Program-made: the position numbers and the translations under genes
Assembly: GCA_017433295.1 (NCBI GenBank)
Contig: JAFRHL010000051.1
Coordinates: 1 to 64,000 of the forward strand
DNA: 64,000 nt
From: Eubacterium sp.
GTDB taxonomy: Bacteria; Bacillota; Clostridia; Lachnospirales; Lachnospiraceae
Reading direction: 5' to 3'
The notes under the pieces: model-generated
What the model was told of the DNA's origin: nothing
Seen by the model: only the letters and a program-made list of their open reading frames with translations
The model's database searches: none
In this document: positions 51,056 through 61,900 of the stretch, one piece after another
Layout of the letters: every line of letters begins with the position of its first letter
How positions within the stretch are numbered: position 1 is the first letter of the stretch

Positions 51056-53146
51056 ATGTATTTAGTGATCGCTGAGAAACCCAGTGTCGGTATGAGCATC
51101 GCAAATGTACTGGAGGCATACAAAAAGGGAAAAGGTTACCTGGAGGGAAGGGACTGTATCATTACCTGGTGTCTGGGGCACCTGGCCCAGTATGCTTCCC
51201 CCGAAGCCTATGATGAACGGTATAAAAAATGGAACTATGAAGACCTCCCCATCATCCCGGACAAATGGAGACTGATGATACCTTCAGAAAAAAAGGAGCA
51301 GTTTAATACCGTGAAGGGCCTTATCAACCGCCCGGATATTTCCTACGTCGTCAATGCCTGTGATGCAGGAAGGGAAGGGGAACTGATCTTCTGGTGGGTT
51401 TACTGCCTTTCCGGAAAGCAGATCCCGATAAAGCGCCTCTGGATCAATTCCATGGAGGATACTGCCATTCGGGAAGGGTTTGCCAGTTTAAAACCGGATG
51501 AGGAGTATAGAAATTTAAAGTTTTCGGCTGTCTGCCGGGCTCAGGCCGACTGGCTGATCGGTATGAATGCCACCAGGGCTTACACTAGCAAATATGCAAA
51601 ACGTCTGGTGGTAGGCAGGGTCCAGACACCTACCTTAAATATGATTGTCGTAAGGGATAAGGAGATCTCAGAATTTAAAAAAGAGAAATACTTTAATATA
51701 TCCCTAGAACTGGGAGCCTTTAAAGCAGAAAAAAAGAAGATCTTTAATGAAGCAGAGGCAGAAAGGATCTGCCGCCAATGCAACGGAGCGGATGCGGTCG
51801 TGATCAATATCTCCACTGCCGATAAAAAGGCCAGTCCGCCACAGCTCTATGACCTTACCTCTCTCCAGAGGGAAGCCAACCGCTATTACGGCCTGACTGC
51901 TCAGGAGACACTGGCCGCCGCCCAATGTCTCTATGAAAATAAGCTGATCACCTATCCCAGGACCGACAGCCGTTTTCTTTCTGAGGATATGGAGAGGACC
52001 GTTCGAGATATTCTGCCCTTGGCCCGCCAGAAATGCGGCCTCTTCCTGCCGGACCGGGTGGGGGCTGATATCAAAAAGGTGATGGATGATAAGAAAGTTT
52101 CTGACCACCATGCCATTATTCCAACGAAAGAGATTGGCAAAGATGAAATGGAAGCTTTAAAGCCGGACGAAGAAAAGATCCTTAAGATGATCTGCCTAAG
52201 GCTCTTAGAAGCTACAGGGGAAGACCACCTTTATACAGAGACTCTTGCGGAAATTGGCTGTGGGGAGGAGATCTTTACCGCAAAAGGGAAGATGGTCAAA
52301 CAGCTGGGATTTAAACAATATGAAAAGTTTAAGGAAGTAAGGCCGGATACTGGTAAAGAAAAAGAAGAGTACGATCCTTCCCTTCCGGCCATTTGGAAGA
52401 ACCAGATCTTTCCCCATGTGAAAGCTGAAAAGACAGAACATTATACGAAACCTCCCCGCCATTTCAGTGAGGACACCCTGCTTTTGGCCATGGAGACAGC
52501 GGGAAATAAGGAATTTGAACCTGACACTGAAAAGAAAGGCCTGGGAACACCGGCTACCAGGGCAGGCATCATTGAAAAACTGATCCGGTCAAAGTATGCC
52601 GAGCGGAAAGGAAAGCAGATCCTTATCACCGACGCAGGGAAGGCCCTTGTGGAAGTCCTGCCTGACTTTTTGAAATCCCCCAGTATGACAGCAGAATGGG
52701 AAAACCAGCTCCTTCTGATGGAAAAGGGACAAATGGACAGTGGGACATACATGACCGGGATCCGGAACATGATCACCATGATGTTAAACAGCTGTGACAC
52801 CATTCCGGAAGAAGAGCTCTGCCGTTTCCGTGAAAAGGAAAGTATAGGGGTCTGCCCTCTATGCGGGAAGCTGGTTTACATTGGCAGGAAGAATTACTAT
52901 TGTTCTGACCGTAACTGCCGTTTTGCCCTGTGGAAAGAAAACCGGTATTTTGAGAGCATGAAAAAGACCATTGATGATAAAACGGCAGCCGCTTTATTAA
53001 AGTCCGGCAGGGTGACCATGCACAACCTGTATTCCAGAAAGAAAGACAAGTATTTTGATGCCGATATCATCATGAAGGCCCAGCCGGACGGAAAAGCGAG
53101 CTTTTCCATGGAGTTTCAGAATAAGAATAACAATCATGATCAATGA
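51056..53146 (+). CDS. topB: DNA topoisomerase III
   Basis: A 696-residue type IA topoisomerase. The toprim start has YLVIAEKPSVGMSIA and NACDAGREGELIF; the catalytic tyrosine is Y300 in LITYPRTDSRF. The C-terminus has a zinc-ribbon-like segment (CPLCGKLVYIGRKNYYCSDR). TopB in CTn modules probably separates strands during transfer and replication. AAGGGAGGAC precedes ATG 51056, behind a small leader hairpin (51003-51027). It is 20 bases from the DUF5688 gene downstream. Confidence 0.95.
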   Translation: MYLVIAEKPSVGMSIANVLEAYKKGKGYLEGRDCIITWCLGHLAQYASPEAYDERYKKWNYEDLPIIPDKWRLMIPSEKKEQFNTVKGLINRPDISYVVNACDAGREGELIFWWVYCLSGKQIPIKRLWINSMEDTAIREGFASLKPDEEYRNLKFSAVCRAQADWLIGMNATRAYTSKYAKRLVVGRVQTPTLNMIVVRDKEISEFKKEKYFNISLELGAFKAEKKKIFNEAEAERICRQCNGADAVVINISTADKKASPPQLYDLTSLQREANRYYGLTAQETLAAAQCLYENKLITYPRTDSRFLSEDMERTVRDILPLARQKCGLFLPDRVGADIKKVMDDKKVSDHHAIIPTKEIGKDEMEALKPDEEKILKMICLRLLEATGEDHLYTETLAEIGCGEEIFTAKGKMVKQLGFKQYEKFKEVRPDTGKEKEEYDPSLPAIWKNQIFPHVKAEKTEHYTKPPRHFSEDTLLLAMETAGNKEFEPDTEKKGLGTPATRAGIIEKLIRSKYAERKGKQILITDAGKALVEVLPDFLKSPSMTAEWENQLLLMEKGQMDSGTYMTGIRNMITMMLNSCDTIPEEELCRFREKESIGVCPLCGKLVYIGRKNYYCSDRNCRFALWKENRYFESMKKTIDDKTAAALLKSGRVTMHNLYSRKKDKYFDADIIMKAQPDGKASFSMEFQNKNNNHDQ

Positions 53147-53166
53147 TTTAGAGAGGAGAATCATTT

Positions 53167-54291
53167 ATGAGAGAGGACAAATTATCTTTTGAGGACTTTA
53201 AAGATTATGTGACGGGACATATCAAAGAATTTCTGCCGGACCAGTACACTGAAGCAGAAATCCATGTAGGAGAGGTCATGAAGAAAGACTATTCCTATCA
53301 GGGAATGAAGATCATAAGGCCAGGGGACAGGATCGTCCCAACTATTAATCTTGACATGTATTACAGCGATTACATAAGCAGCAGAAATCCGGACATTATC
53401 CTTAAACATATTGCTTCTTTTATGGAGGAGAATACCATCCCGGATATTATCATCCCTGATCTTTCAGATTATGAAGCAATAAAGGAATCTCTTTTCATCC
53501 AGATATGCGACCGGGATTCCAATATGAAATACCTCACAGACATTCCTCATAGAGAAACGGACGGACTGGCGGTGACATCACATATCCTGTTCCAGAATGA
53601 AAATGGAAACAATGACCAGATTTCCAGTACTCCGGTTACAAAAGAAATGCTTAAAAGCTGGGGAATCACAGAGGAACAGCTGGCGGAGGATGCCAGGAAT
53701 AACTCGGCTAAGATACTGCCGGCAAAATACGCTCCCTTAGAGGGCATATTAGCAATCATGTCGTCAAATGATGAAGTACATATGCCGGATTCTGAGAATC
53801 TTGAGGATAGTATTTCTATGATCATCGTGACTAATGAAGCACAGGTGCAGGGGGCATCGGCCATGTTTTACGACGGTCTGATGGACAGGCTGTCTGATAT
53901 GGCAGGGTGTGACCTTTATATATTGCCTTCTTCGAAACATGAGGTTATAGTCCTTCCGGAAAAGATGGTCGAAGACTATCATGGATTGGAAGACATCGTA
54001 TATCAGGTAAACAGCACAATTGTGGATAAAAAGGACTGGCTCTCCGACCACGTGTATCACTATGATGCAAAAGATAAGATACTGGAAAGGGCCGAGACCC
54101 ATGAACAGAGGTTGTCACAGAAGAAGAAGGAAAAAGACAGCCAGACAAAAGAACAAAAGGAAGAAGTGCGTTCCGGCAATAAGAAACCGGAAAAAAGGTC
54201 AGTCCTTGACAGGCTAAATGAAAAGAAAGCCCAGGTTGCCGGTCATTCAAAGACAAATGAAAGGCACAGGGCAAGTGAGGTATCCATATGA
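53167..54291 (+). CDS. DUF5688-family protein, full-length form
   Basis: A 374-residue protein of the DUF5688 type, of unknown activity, regularly found beside topB and the giant helicase in CTn elements. It has YLTDIPHRETDGLAVTSHIL, ILPAKYAPLEGILAIMSSND, MIIVTNEAQVQGASAMFYDG and LYILPSSKHEVIVLP, then a charged disordered tail ending SVLDRLNEKKAQVAG. The tail's SVLDRL-x-EKK also ends the 2,670-residue helicase nearby. GAGAGGAG precedes the start. A shorter paralogue is at 5019. Confidence 0.82.
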   Translation: MREDKLSFEDFKDYVTGHIKEFLPDQYTEAEIHVGEVMKKDYSYQGMKIIRPGDRIVPTINLDMYYSDYISSRNPDIILKHIASFMEENTIPDIIIPDLSDYEAIKESLFIQICDRDSNMKYLTDIPHRETDGLAVTSHILFQNENGNNDQISSTPVTKEMLKSWGITEEQLAEDARNNSAKILPAKYAPLEGILAIMSSNDEVHMPDSENLEDSISMIIVTNEAQVQGASAMFYDGLMDRLSDMAGCDLYILPSSKHEVIVLPEKMVEDYHGLEDIVYQVNSTIVDKKDWLSDHVYHYDAKDKILERAETHEQRLSQKKKEKDSQTKEQKEEVRSGNKKPEKRSVLDRLNEKKAQVAGHSKTNERHRASEVSI

Positions 54292-54330
54292 TAAAAGGGC
54301 CTGTCAGAATCCAGGAAGGGGGTGAGAGGT

Positions 54331-54414
54331 ATGAAAGAAAAACAGAGTGAGCGTATGAAGGAATATTATAAAATTCTTCTGAAACTGTATAAGAGAAACA
54401 AAGCAGATCAATGA
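54331..54414 (+). CDS. Very small hypothetical protein
   Basis: A 27-residue basic frame (SERMKEYYKILLKLYKRNKA) with GGGGGTGAGAGG just upstream. It follows the DUF5688 gene by 39 bases. Supported only by the ribosome site and position. Confidence 0.35.
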   Translation: MKEKQSERMKEYYKILLKLYKRNKADQ

Positions 54415-54552
54415 CTATATTAATTTAGTCGAAGGGTGGAGACTGTGTTTTTCGTGATAAGGTTTTCATACATTGATAAACAGGATGTTTCTGAGTAAAC
54501 TGTGAATACAGGTGCGAAACTTTAATAAATTTTCAATTTCGGAAGTGAGACT

Positions 54553-54723
54553 ATGAACTATATTGAAAGACCTGAATATATGCAGCGGCTTCTTGACCTT
54601 ATGGGTACACCGGACATAAAGATTATTACCGGGGTACGCCGTAGCGGCAAGTCTGAACTGATGAAGGCATATATGCGTAAAATCAGAGAGATACAGCCAG
54701 ATGCTAATATTATTTTTAACTAA
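54553..54723 (+). pseudogene. Truncated AAA ATPase (DUF4143-type) N-terminus
   Basis: A 56-residue frame with YIERPEYMQRLLDLMGTPDI and Walker A GVRRSGKSELM, the typical start of AAA_14/DUF4143 ATPases of about 400 residues. It stops at NIIFN with TAA, directly before a copied piece of the mobilizable element's primase region. The rest of the gene is gone, most likely by insertion and later deletion. Confidence 0.7.
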
Positions 54724-54740
54724 ATATCAAAATATTACAT

Positions 54741-54904
54741 GAGCGATTATCTGAAACAGGATAGTCGCTTTTTTCGTTGGCAAAAGAAAGAAGGAATTCA
54801 TGTATTATTCAGAGGACCAGATTAAGAAAGCAAAGTCGGCAGATTTTCCAGAGTTTTTAAGATCACAGAGTGGGCAGTTGATAAAGAGTGGAAAGCTGTT
54901 ATGA
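54741..54904 (+). pseudogene. Copied terminator and start of the primase gene, remnant of a second mobilizable element
   Basis: The stretch repeats 38365-38530: the same hairpin (AGCGATTATC/GATAGTCGCT with T run) followed by a frame YYSEDQIKKAKSADFPEFLR, matching HYSEEQIKKAKSVDLSEFLR of the primase, ending after 34 residues. It differs at many positions, so it is not a recent copy. It is probably the relic of an older, related element inserted after the AAA ATPase start. Confidence 0.75.
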
Positions 54905-54979
54905 ACAAACAGAAAAAAGAGAGGTATCTGATGCGGAATACAGAGAACGAATATTAACTCATAAATAGGAATAATCATA

Positions 54980-55007
54980 TTGCACATTACGTCTAAAAGA
55001 GTATAAT
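54980..55007 (+). promoter_or_regulatory. Promoter and operator of the Phd-RelE pair
   Basis: TTGCAC (54980-54985), 16-base spacer, TATAAT (55002-55007). An inverted pair ATTACG (54986-54991) and CGTAAT (55022-55027) brackets the -10 and may be the antitoxin operator. Confidence 0.6.
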
Positions 55008-55058
55008 ATAATTACATGTGGCGTAATTTTATCTAAATTATGATAAAGGAGTGATAAT

Positions 55059-55316
55059 ATGATTCAGATTAGACCAGTTTCAGATTTGAGAAATAAGTTT
55101 ACAGACATTGAAAATCTTATAAAGACGGGGCAACCCGTATATCTTACCAAAAATGGTTATGGTTCCATGGTTGTTCTTAGCTTAGATGCTTATTCAAGAC
55201 TTACAGATGATGTTGAGTATGCTTTAGATGAAGCCGACAGACAGGCTAAGGAAACGGATGTAAGGTATACACATGAAGAGATGTTTTCTAAATTGAGAGG
55301 AGCCACTAATGGATAA
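55059..55316 (+). CDS. Phd/YefM-family antitoxin
   Basis: An 85-residue antitoxin: IQIRPVSDLRNKFTDIENLI, VYLTKNGYGSMVVLSLDAYS, then a toxin-binding tail (YTHEEMFSKLRGA). It would bind the operator at 54986-55027 and neutralise the RelE-like toxin. AAAGGAG precedes ATG 55059. The end overlaps the toxin start by 8 bases. It is the second toxin-antitoxin pair in the window, lying in the ICE itself. Confidence 0.9.
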   Translation: MIQIRPVSDLRNKFTDIENLIKTGQPVYLTKNGYGSMVVLSLDAYSRLTDDVEYALDEADRQAKETDVRYTHEEMFSKLRGATNG

Positions 55317-55632
55317 TGAATATGGGCTAAGATATTTGCCTCTCTTTTATGAAGACATGTACGAAAAGATTACTTATATCAGAGAGAAGCTTCTTAATCC
55401 TGAAGCTGCAGATGATCTGATTGATGCTGTAGAAAAAGCTATATTGAAAAGACTTCCAAATTGTGAGAGCTTTGAGCCGTATTATTCAGTGAAAGAGCGT
55501 GAGTATCCATATTATAGGATATATGTAAAGAATTTTACTGTTTACTATGTTGTCATACACACGGACGATAGAAAGATTATGGAAGTAAGAAGATTTTTAT
55601 ACAACAGACAAGATAGAGACAGAATTATTTAA
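55309..55632 (+). CDS. RelE/ParE-family toxin
   Basis: A 107-residue toxin: YLPLFYEDMYEKITYIREKL, RLPNCESFEPYYSVKEREYP, YRIYVKNFTVYYVVIHTDDR, and MEVRRFLYNRQDR at the end, the RelE/ParE fold with the usual C-terminal R-x-LY. It overlaps its antitoxin. RelE members cleave ribosome-bound mRNA while ParE members poison gyrase; the sequence does not separate them clearly. It probably keeps the ICE in the population. Confidence 0.87.
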   Translation: MDNEYGLRYLPLFYEDMYEKITYIREKLLNPEAADDLIDAVEKAILKRLPNCESFEPYYSVKEREYPYYRIYVKNFTVYYVVIHTDDRKIMEVRRFLYNRQDRDRII

Positions 55633-55731
55633 TGATATAGTAAAACAGCGTTAAGGCCTTTGCGAGTAATGAAAAACTGAGCAAGGTACAGTTTGATCAA
55701 GTATAAGCAAAACTCAATATCTGTTAAAAAT

Positions 55732-55768
55732 GCCCCTGGAAAAGACTGCAATTTCCAGGGGCTTATCT
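55732..55768 (+). terminator. Terminator after the Phd-RelE pair
   Basis: GCCCCTGGAAA (55732-55742) pairs perfectly with TTTCCAGGGGC (55752-55762), followed by TTATCTTTT. Confidence 0.85.
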
Positions 55769-55817
55769 TTTAATAAAAGAAAACCGCCCATCGGACGGCT
55801 TTCAGAAAGGAGAGAGT

Positions 55818-55844
55818 ATGAAAAAAATTTATCTGAATGTTTAA
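55818..55844 (+). CDS. Possible 8-residue leader peptide or gene relic
   Basis: A frame MKKIYLNV with a strong ribosome site (GAAAGGAGAGAG) ends at TAA 55842. It lies 137 bases before the giant helicase gene. It could be a translated leader, or the beginning of a lost gene. Confidence 0.25.
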   Translation: MKKIYLNV

Positions 55845-55980
55845 CTTATTGTCTTTTGATGTCTATATGATACTGGGAAGATGTGAAAAGTCTGTGATAA
55901 ACAAATAACGATAATCTGACGAAACAGGAAAGAACTTTTGAACATGGAAACTGCATATATGAACGAAAGAGGAGGAAGCA

Positions 55981-58900
55981 ATGGCGAAATACAATGATAT
56001 AAGGCGTCTGGCAGGGCAGCACGCAAAAGAGATCACACGGTTCCCCAGGGATTATCTCGATTACCTTGATACTGCTGCCAGACTGTACCGGTATGATTTT
56101 GGTGATACCCTTCTGATCCATGCCCAGAAGCCGGAAGCGACCGCCTGTGCGGAACTGGAGATCTGGAATAACCGGATGGGCCGGTGGGTCAACCGGGGAG
56201 CAAAAGGGATCGCACTCATTGATGACAGCACCCACAGAAAAGCATTACGGTATGTTTTTGATCTCTCAGACACCCATATGGTCAAAGGAGGGAGGTCACC
56301 CTGGCTGTGGCAGCTGACCCCGGAGATGGAGATCCCCATCATGGACCATCTGGTGGATACCTATGACCTGGATCCCTCTGATATCCGCACTGTCCCTGAT
56401 GCCATCAGGGAGATCGTTCGGCTTTATACAGAGGACAGCTTAAGGGATGCCATGGACGGCCTGGGATACGAACTCCATGATTCCCTGCTCGAAGGGATGG
56501 ACGAGGATGCCCTCAGTCATTCTTTTAAGTTTCTCCTGGAGCATTCGGCATTTTATATGATTATGAGACGGTGCAGGCTGGAACCGCTGGCATATCTTTC
56601 AGCCGAAGACTTTCAGGGGATCACGGATTACAATACCCTTTCCGTGCTCTCTTTTTTGGGGAACGGGGTCCATGACATTGCCGAACCTGTATTAAGGGAT
56701 ATTGGACGGACCCTGATGCGCCTGTATCAGGAAAAAGCCAGGGAAGAAAAGCAAAAAGAACTTGATAATTCATTTAATACAGGCTATAATGAATTTAACA
56801 CTTTAAATCAAGAAAGCATAGAGCAGGAAGGAGCGGATGGACATGACACAGAGGATGGAGATCACATACCAGCGCAAAGGGGACTACCTCTTCCCCAACC
56901 TGACCATAGAAGAGAGTCCCCTGACTTATGGGAAATATGGGATGCTGAGGGAGAACTATCTACGGGAGAACCGGAGGAACTGGTACCGGAGCATGAGCCT
57001 GACGGGGAAATTGCCAGAGCACCTGCGGGAAATAGACAGGAAGGCAGCCGAGAGGATGGAACAGATCACGGATCAGATAGCGGTGAAGGAGAAGGTAACA
57101 CAGGAACTGAAAGCCAGGGACATGATGGAATGGATACAGCGGATGAACAACATCCGCAGCCGGGCCGAGGAGATCGTCCTGGCGGAATTAGTCTACAGCT
57201 GACGGACAATGATGAATGGAGAGATATAGACGGAGCAGAGGATGAATTACCCTCTGCTTTTTCTTTGCCCGAATACCCCTCCACAGAAGTACAGAAAAGG
57301 AAGATCACCGAAAGGGTGCAGGCCCTTTTTGCGGTGCAGATCCCGATTTCTGCTGATATGGTAGATGAGATCTTAAGGACCGGCAGCAACCATACCGGGA
57401 GCCAGTTGCGGCTTATCTTCCAGTTTATGAGCGAGCAGACCCCGGAAGAATACACGGATTTTGTTAAAAGGGAGTATGGCAGGGGAGGGAAAGGACTTGT
57501 CATCAGAGGCAGGGAATACTCTGTCTGGTTTGACGAGCCCGGCATGCAGATTGCCGTAGGGCATTCCGTGGAGGATAAGATGCTGGATAAGGCCCTTCTT
57601 TCCTGGGAAGACATTTCCGAAAGGATCCGCCAGCTGCTCCTGCAGGGTGAGTACGCCCCGCAGCCGGTCCTTGATGCAGCCAGGGACAATGCAGTAAAGG
57701 AACATGCCCAAGTCCTTGCCTATATGGAAAGGGAAATGGATAAAGAAGTAGCCCAGATCGTTTTCGGGGATACAGAGATGTTTGCCGGGGGTTTTCCCGA
57801 TGTGACCGATAAGATCTCTACCTATCTTTCATCCCCTTCCAATGTGGATGAGCTGGTGGAAAGGCTGTCCGGCCTTGCAGCAGCCTGGAGGGATGAACCG
57901 GACATCATGCGGTCCCGTTTTTATAATCCGGAAAGAGTGTTAAAGCAGTTTGTGAACTTTGCAAAGGAAAGGATCCCTTTTGATGCGAGGGAAGGCTTTG
58001 CCTGGGAGGAACTTAAGGTTTTCATCACCCAGGATGAGATCGATGCCTTCCTTGCTGACGGCGGGCCATATTCGGATGGGAGACTTTCCACCTACTCTTT
58101 TTATCTCAGGCATGAGGATGAGAAAGAACGGATTGATTATATCAGGAACAGGTATGGGACCGGAGGCAGGAGCCATGCCTTATCCGGTGCAGACGATTCC
58201 CATGCTGATTATGACGCAAAAGGGCTGCGGCTGGAAAGGGGAAATTACGGGAATCCCAAAGCCAGTGTTTTGCTGACCTGGCCGAAGGTAGCCAAACGGG
58301 TGGATTATCTGATTAAAAATGACCGCTTCCTCACAGCAGGCGACCATGCCCGGATACCGGCTTACGAGCGGGGACAGATGGCCAGACAGGTTATTCTTTT
58401 TTATTCCCGTCTGCCAGAGGATATCCACAGGCCATTTACCAGGGAACTGTTTAATGACACCTCCATAAAAGAAGTGACAGTGATGCTGTCGGAACCAGAG
58501 AACACAGATCACCTGCTCTCTATGATGGATGAAGCCCTGGCATCCCTTCCCCTTGACTATGAAGGATATGAACAAAAAGTACGGATACTCTCGCAGATCC
58601 ACTCTTATGCGGATGGTGACTTCACCATCTTCCCACAGCATGTTGTGGAACCGGAACCCTGGAGTCCTTCCAGACAACAGCTCAGCTTTTTTGATCTGGT
58701 TACCGCTCCACTGGAGCAGTCCATGGAAGAAAGCGGAGAAGCAGAAAAAGAGCCCGGTCAGGAGCCTGGACAGGAAGCCGGTGAGACAGACCACGGTAGT
58801 GCTGATGGGATTTTCGTTGGTACTGAAGAACAGGAGGAGCCTGATAAAGAACTATCCGTCGAAAATCCCGTGGATCAACCCATTCCATTAAACGGGGCCA

Positions 58901-61900
58901 TCTACATAGAGGGAAGGGAGTTCCGGATCGACAACGTGGACTATGACAGAGGAGTGGTCAGCCTGCAGGACATGACAATGGCAAGGGAGGCCAGGTATCC
59001 AATTTTCCGGGAGGAACCTCTGGAGCGGGTGCGGACACTTCTTCGGGAAGAGGGTATTAAGGATCAGGAAGATTTTCAAAATCATGGAGAACCGGATGAA
59101 CATGAAACAGCCCATGAGCCAGTCAATTTTCGGATTACTGCTGATGATCTGGGAGCCGGTAGTCCAAAGGCTAAATTCAATGCCAACATGGAAGCCATCT
59201 ACCTGTTAAAAGCCCTGGAAGATGAGGGCAGGCTGGCGAATGCAAAAGAGCAGGAAGTCCTGTCGGGATATGTCGGATGGGGAGGACTGCCCCAGGCCTT
59301 TGACCTGGAAAACAAAGACTGGGAGGAGGAAGCCCGTGAAGTAAAGAGTATCCTGAACCCGGAAGAATACCGGGCAGCCAGGGCTTCGACCTTAAACGCT
59401 TTTTATACCCCTCCCACCGTGATCAAAGCCATGTATGAGACCCTGCAAAGGATGGGGCTGTCTTCCGGCAACGTCCTGGAGCCTTCCTGCGGTATCGGCA
59501 ACTTCATGGGCCTGGTACCGGATGGCATGCAGGATATCCGGATGTACGGTGTGGAGCTTGACAGCATCTCCGGGAGAATCGCAGCCCAGCTCTACCAGAA
59601 AAACCGGATCGCCATCCGGGGTTTTGAGGAGACCGACTTCCCTGACAGTTTTTTTGACTGTGTGATCGGCAATGTCCCTTTTGGCCAGTACAAGGTGCCT
59701 GACCGCAGGTATGACCGCCTGGGTTTCCTGGTCCATGATTACTTTATTGCAAAAGCCCTGGACCTGACCAGGCCGGGAGGCGTGGTAGCTGTCCTGACTT
59801 CTTCGGGAACTATGGATAAGCTGAGTGAATCTGTCCGGGAATACCTTGCAGGCCGGGCTGACCTGCTGGGGGCTGTCCGTCTTCCCGACAACGCCTTTAT
59901 GCGTAACGCCAACACCAGGGTAGTGGCGGATATCCTCTTCTTCCAGAAACGGGACCGGGCTCCCCTCACCCTGCCTGACTGGGTGCATCTGGCAGATACA
60001 CCAGAAGGGTACCGGGTCAATTCCTACTTTGTGGAACATCCGGAGATGGTCCTTGGTAAATTTACCATGGAAAGCACCCAGTACGGGAGACAGGAGCTGA
60101 CAGTAAAAGCCTTTGAAGGGGCCGTCCTTGCCAGCCAGCTTGCCGAAGCGGTCAGGGGGATCGAAGGGACTATAGAGGAAGCAGAACTAACTGACTCCGA
60201 GATTGATGATGAGACGGAGATTTCTATCCCTGCAGACCCGGAAGTAAAGAACTTCGGCTATGCCAATGTCAATGGGGAGGTCTACTACAGGGAGAATTCC
60301 CGGATGCACCTTATGGACCTCCCGGTAAGGACAAAGGAAAGGATCCTGGGGATGATCGGGATTCGGGATGCCACCCAGGAGCTTCTGGACCTGCAGATGA
60401 ATGATGGCAGTGATGCAGAGGTGAAAATCCTGCAGGACAGGCTGACAGACCTTTATGACAGCTTTACGGCCAGCTACGGTCTGATCAGTTCTACAGCAAA
60501 CCGGAGGGCTTTTGCCCAGGATTCCAGTTACTGCCTTCTCGCTTCCCTGGAAATCCTGGATGAGGAAGGAAAGTTGCTTCGTAAGGCGGATATCTTCAGC
60601 AAACGTACTATAAGAAGGGCAGAACCGGTGACCAGCGTGGATACCCCCAGTGAAGCCCTGGCTCTTTCCATCGGGGAGAAGGCCGGGGTGGACCTGCCTT
60701 TCATGTCCGGACTCTGCGGCAAAACAGAGGAAGAGATCATACAGGATCTTTCCGGTGTGATATTTAAGAATCCCCTGACGGAACAGTTTGAAACATCAGA
60801 TGAATATCTTTCCGGGAACGTCCGGGAGAAACTATCCATCGCAAAAGACTTTGCCGCAAGGGATCCGGATTATCAGGTCAATGTGGAATACCTGGCCCGG
60901 ATACAGCCCAAAGACCTGGATGCTTCCGAGATCGAGGTCCGTCTGGGTGCCACCTGGGTAGATCCTGCTTATGTGCAGCAGTTCATGGAGGAGACCTTTC
61001 AGACTCCATGGTACCTTGCAGCAAAGGAGATCCGGGTGGAGTTTTCCCCGGTAAACGGCCAGTGGAACGTCTCCGGTAAGACAAAAGACCCGGGCAATGC
61101 CCTGGTCAATTCCACCTATGGCACAGGAAGGGCCTCTGCCTACCGGCTTCTGGAGGATGCCTTAAATTTAAGGGATACCAAACTTTATGACACTGTGGAG
61201 GACGCCGAAGGGAAGGAACACCGCGTACTCAACAAAAAAGAGACCATGCTGGCCCAGCAGAAGCAGGAAATGATCCGTGAAAAATTTAAGGAATGGATTT
61301 TTTCGGATATGGACCGCAGGGAGGACCTCTGCAGAACATACAACGAACTTTTTAACAGCATACGTCCCAGGGAGTATGACGGGTCTCATATCCGTTTTGT
61401 GGGAATGAGCCCGGAGATCACCCTGATGGACCATCAGAAGAATGCGGTAGCCCACATCCTTTACGGGCACAATACCCTGCTCGCCCACTGTGTCGGAGCA
61501 GGAAAGACCTTCCAGATGGTGGCTGCAGGAATGGAAAGCCGAAGGCTGGGACTGGCAAGGAAATGCCTCTATGTCGTGCCAAACCATCTGACAGAGCAGT
61601 GGGGAAGTGATTTCCTGCGTCTTTATCCGGGAGCCAATATCCTGGTAGCCACAAAAAAAGACTTTGAACCAGCCAACAGGAAAAAGTTCTGTTCCAGGAT
61701 CGCCACCGGGGACTATGATGCTGTGATCATCGGACATACCCAGTTTGAGCGGATCCCCCTCTCCCGGGAAAGGCAGATGGCTTCCATCCGGAAACAGATC
61801 GATGACATAGAGATGGCCATCGAGGATGCTGCAGACCAGGAAGGGACCCGTTATTCCATCAAACAGATGGAAAAGACCAGAAAAGCCCTGGAGGTAAGGC

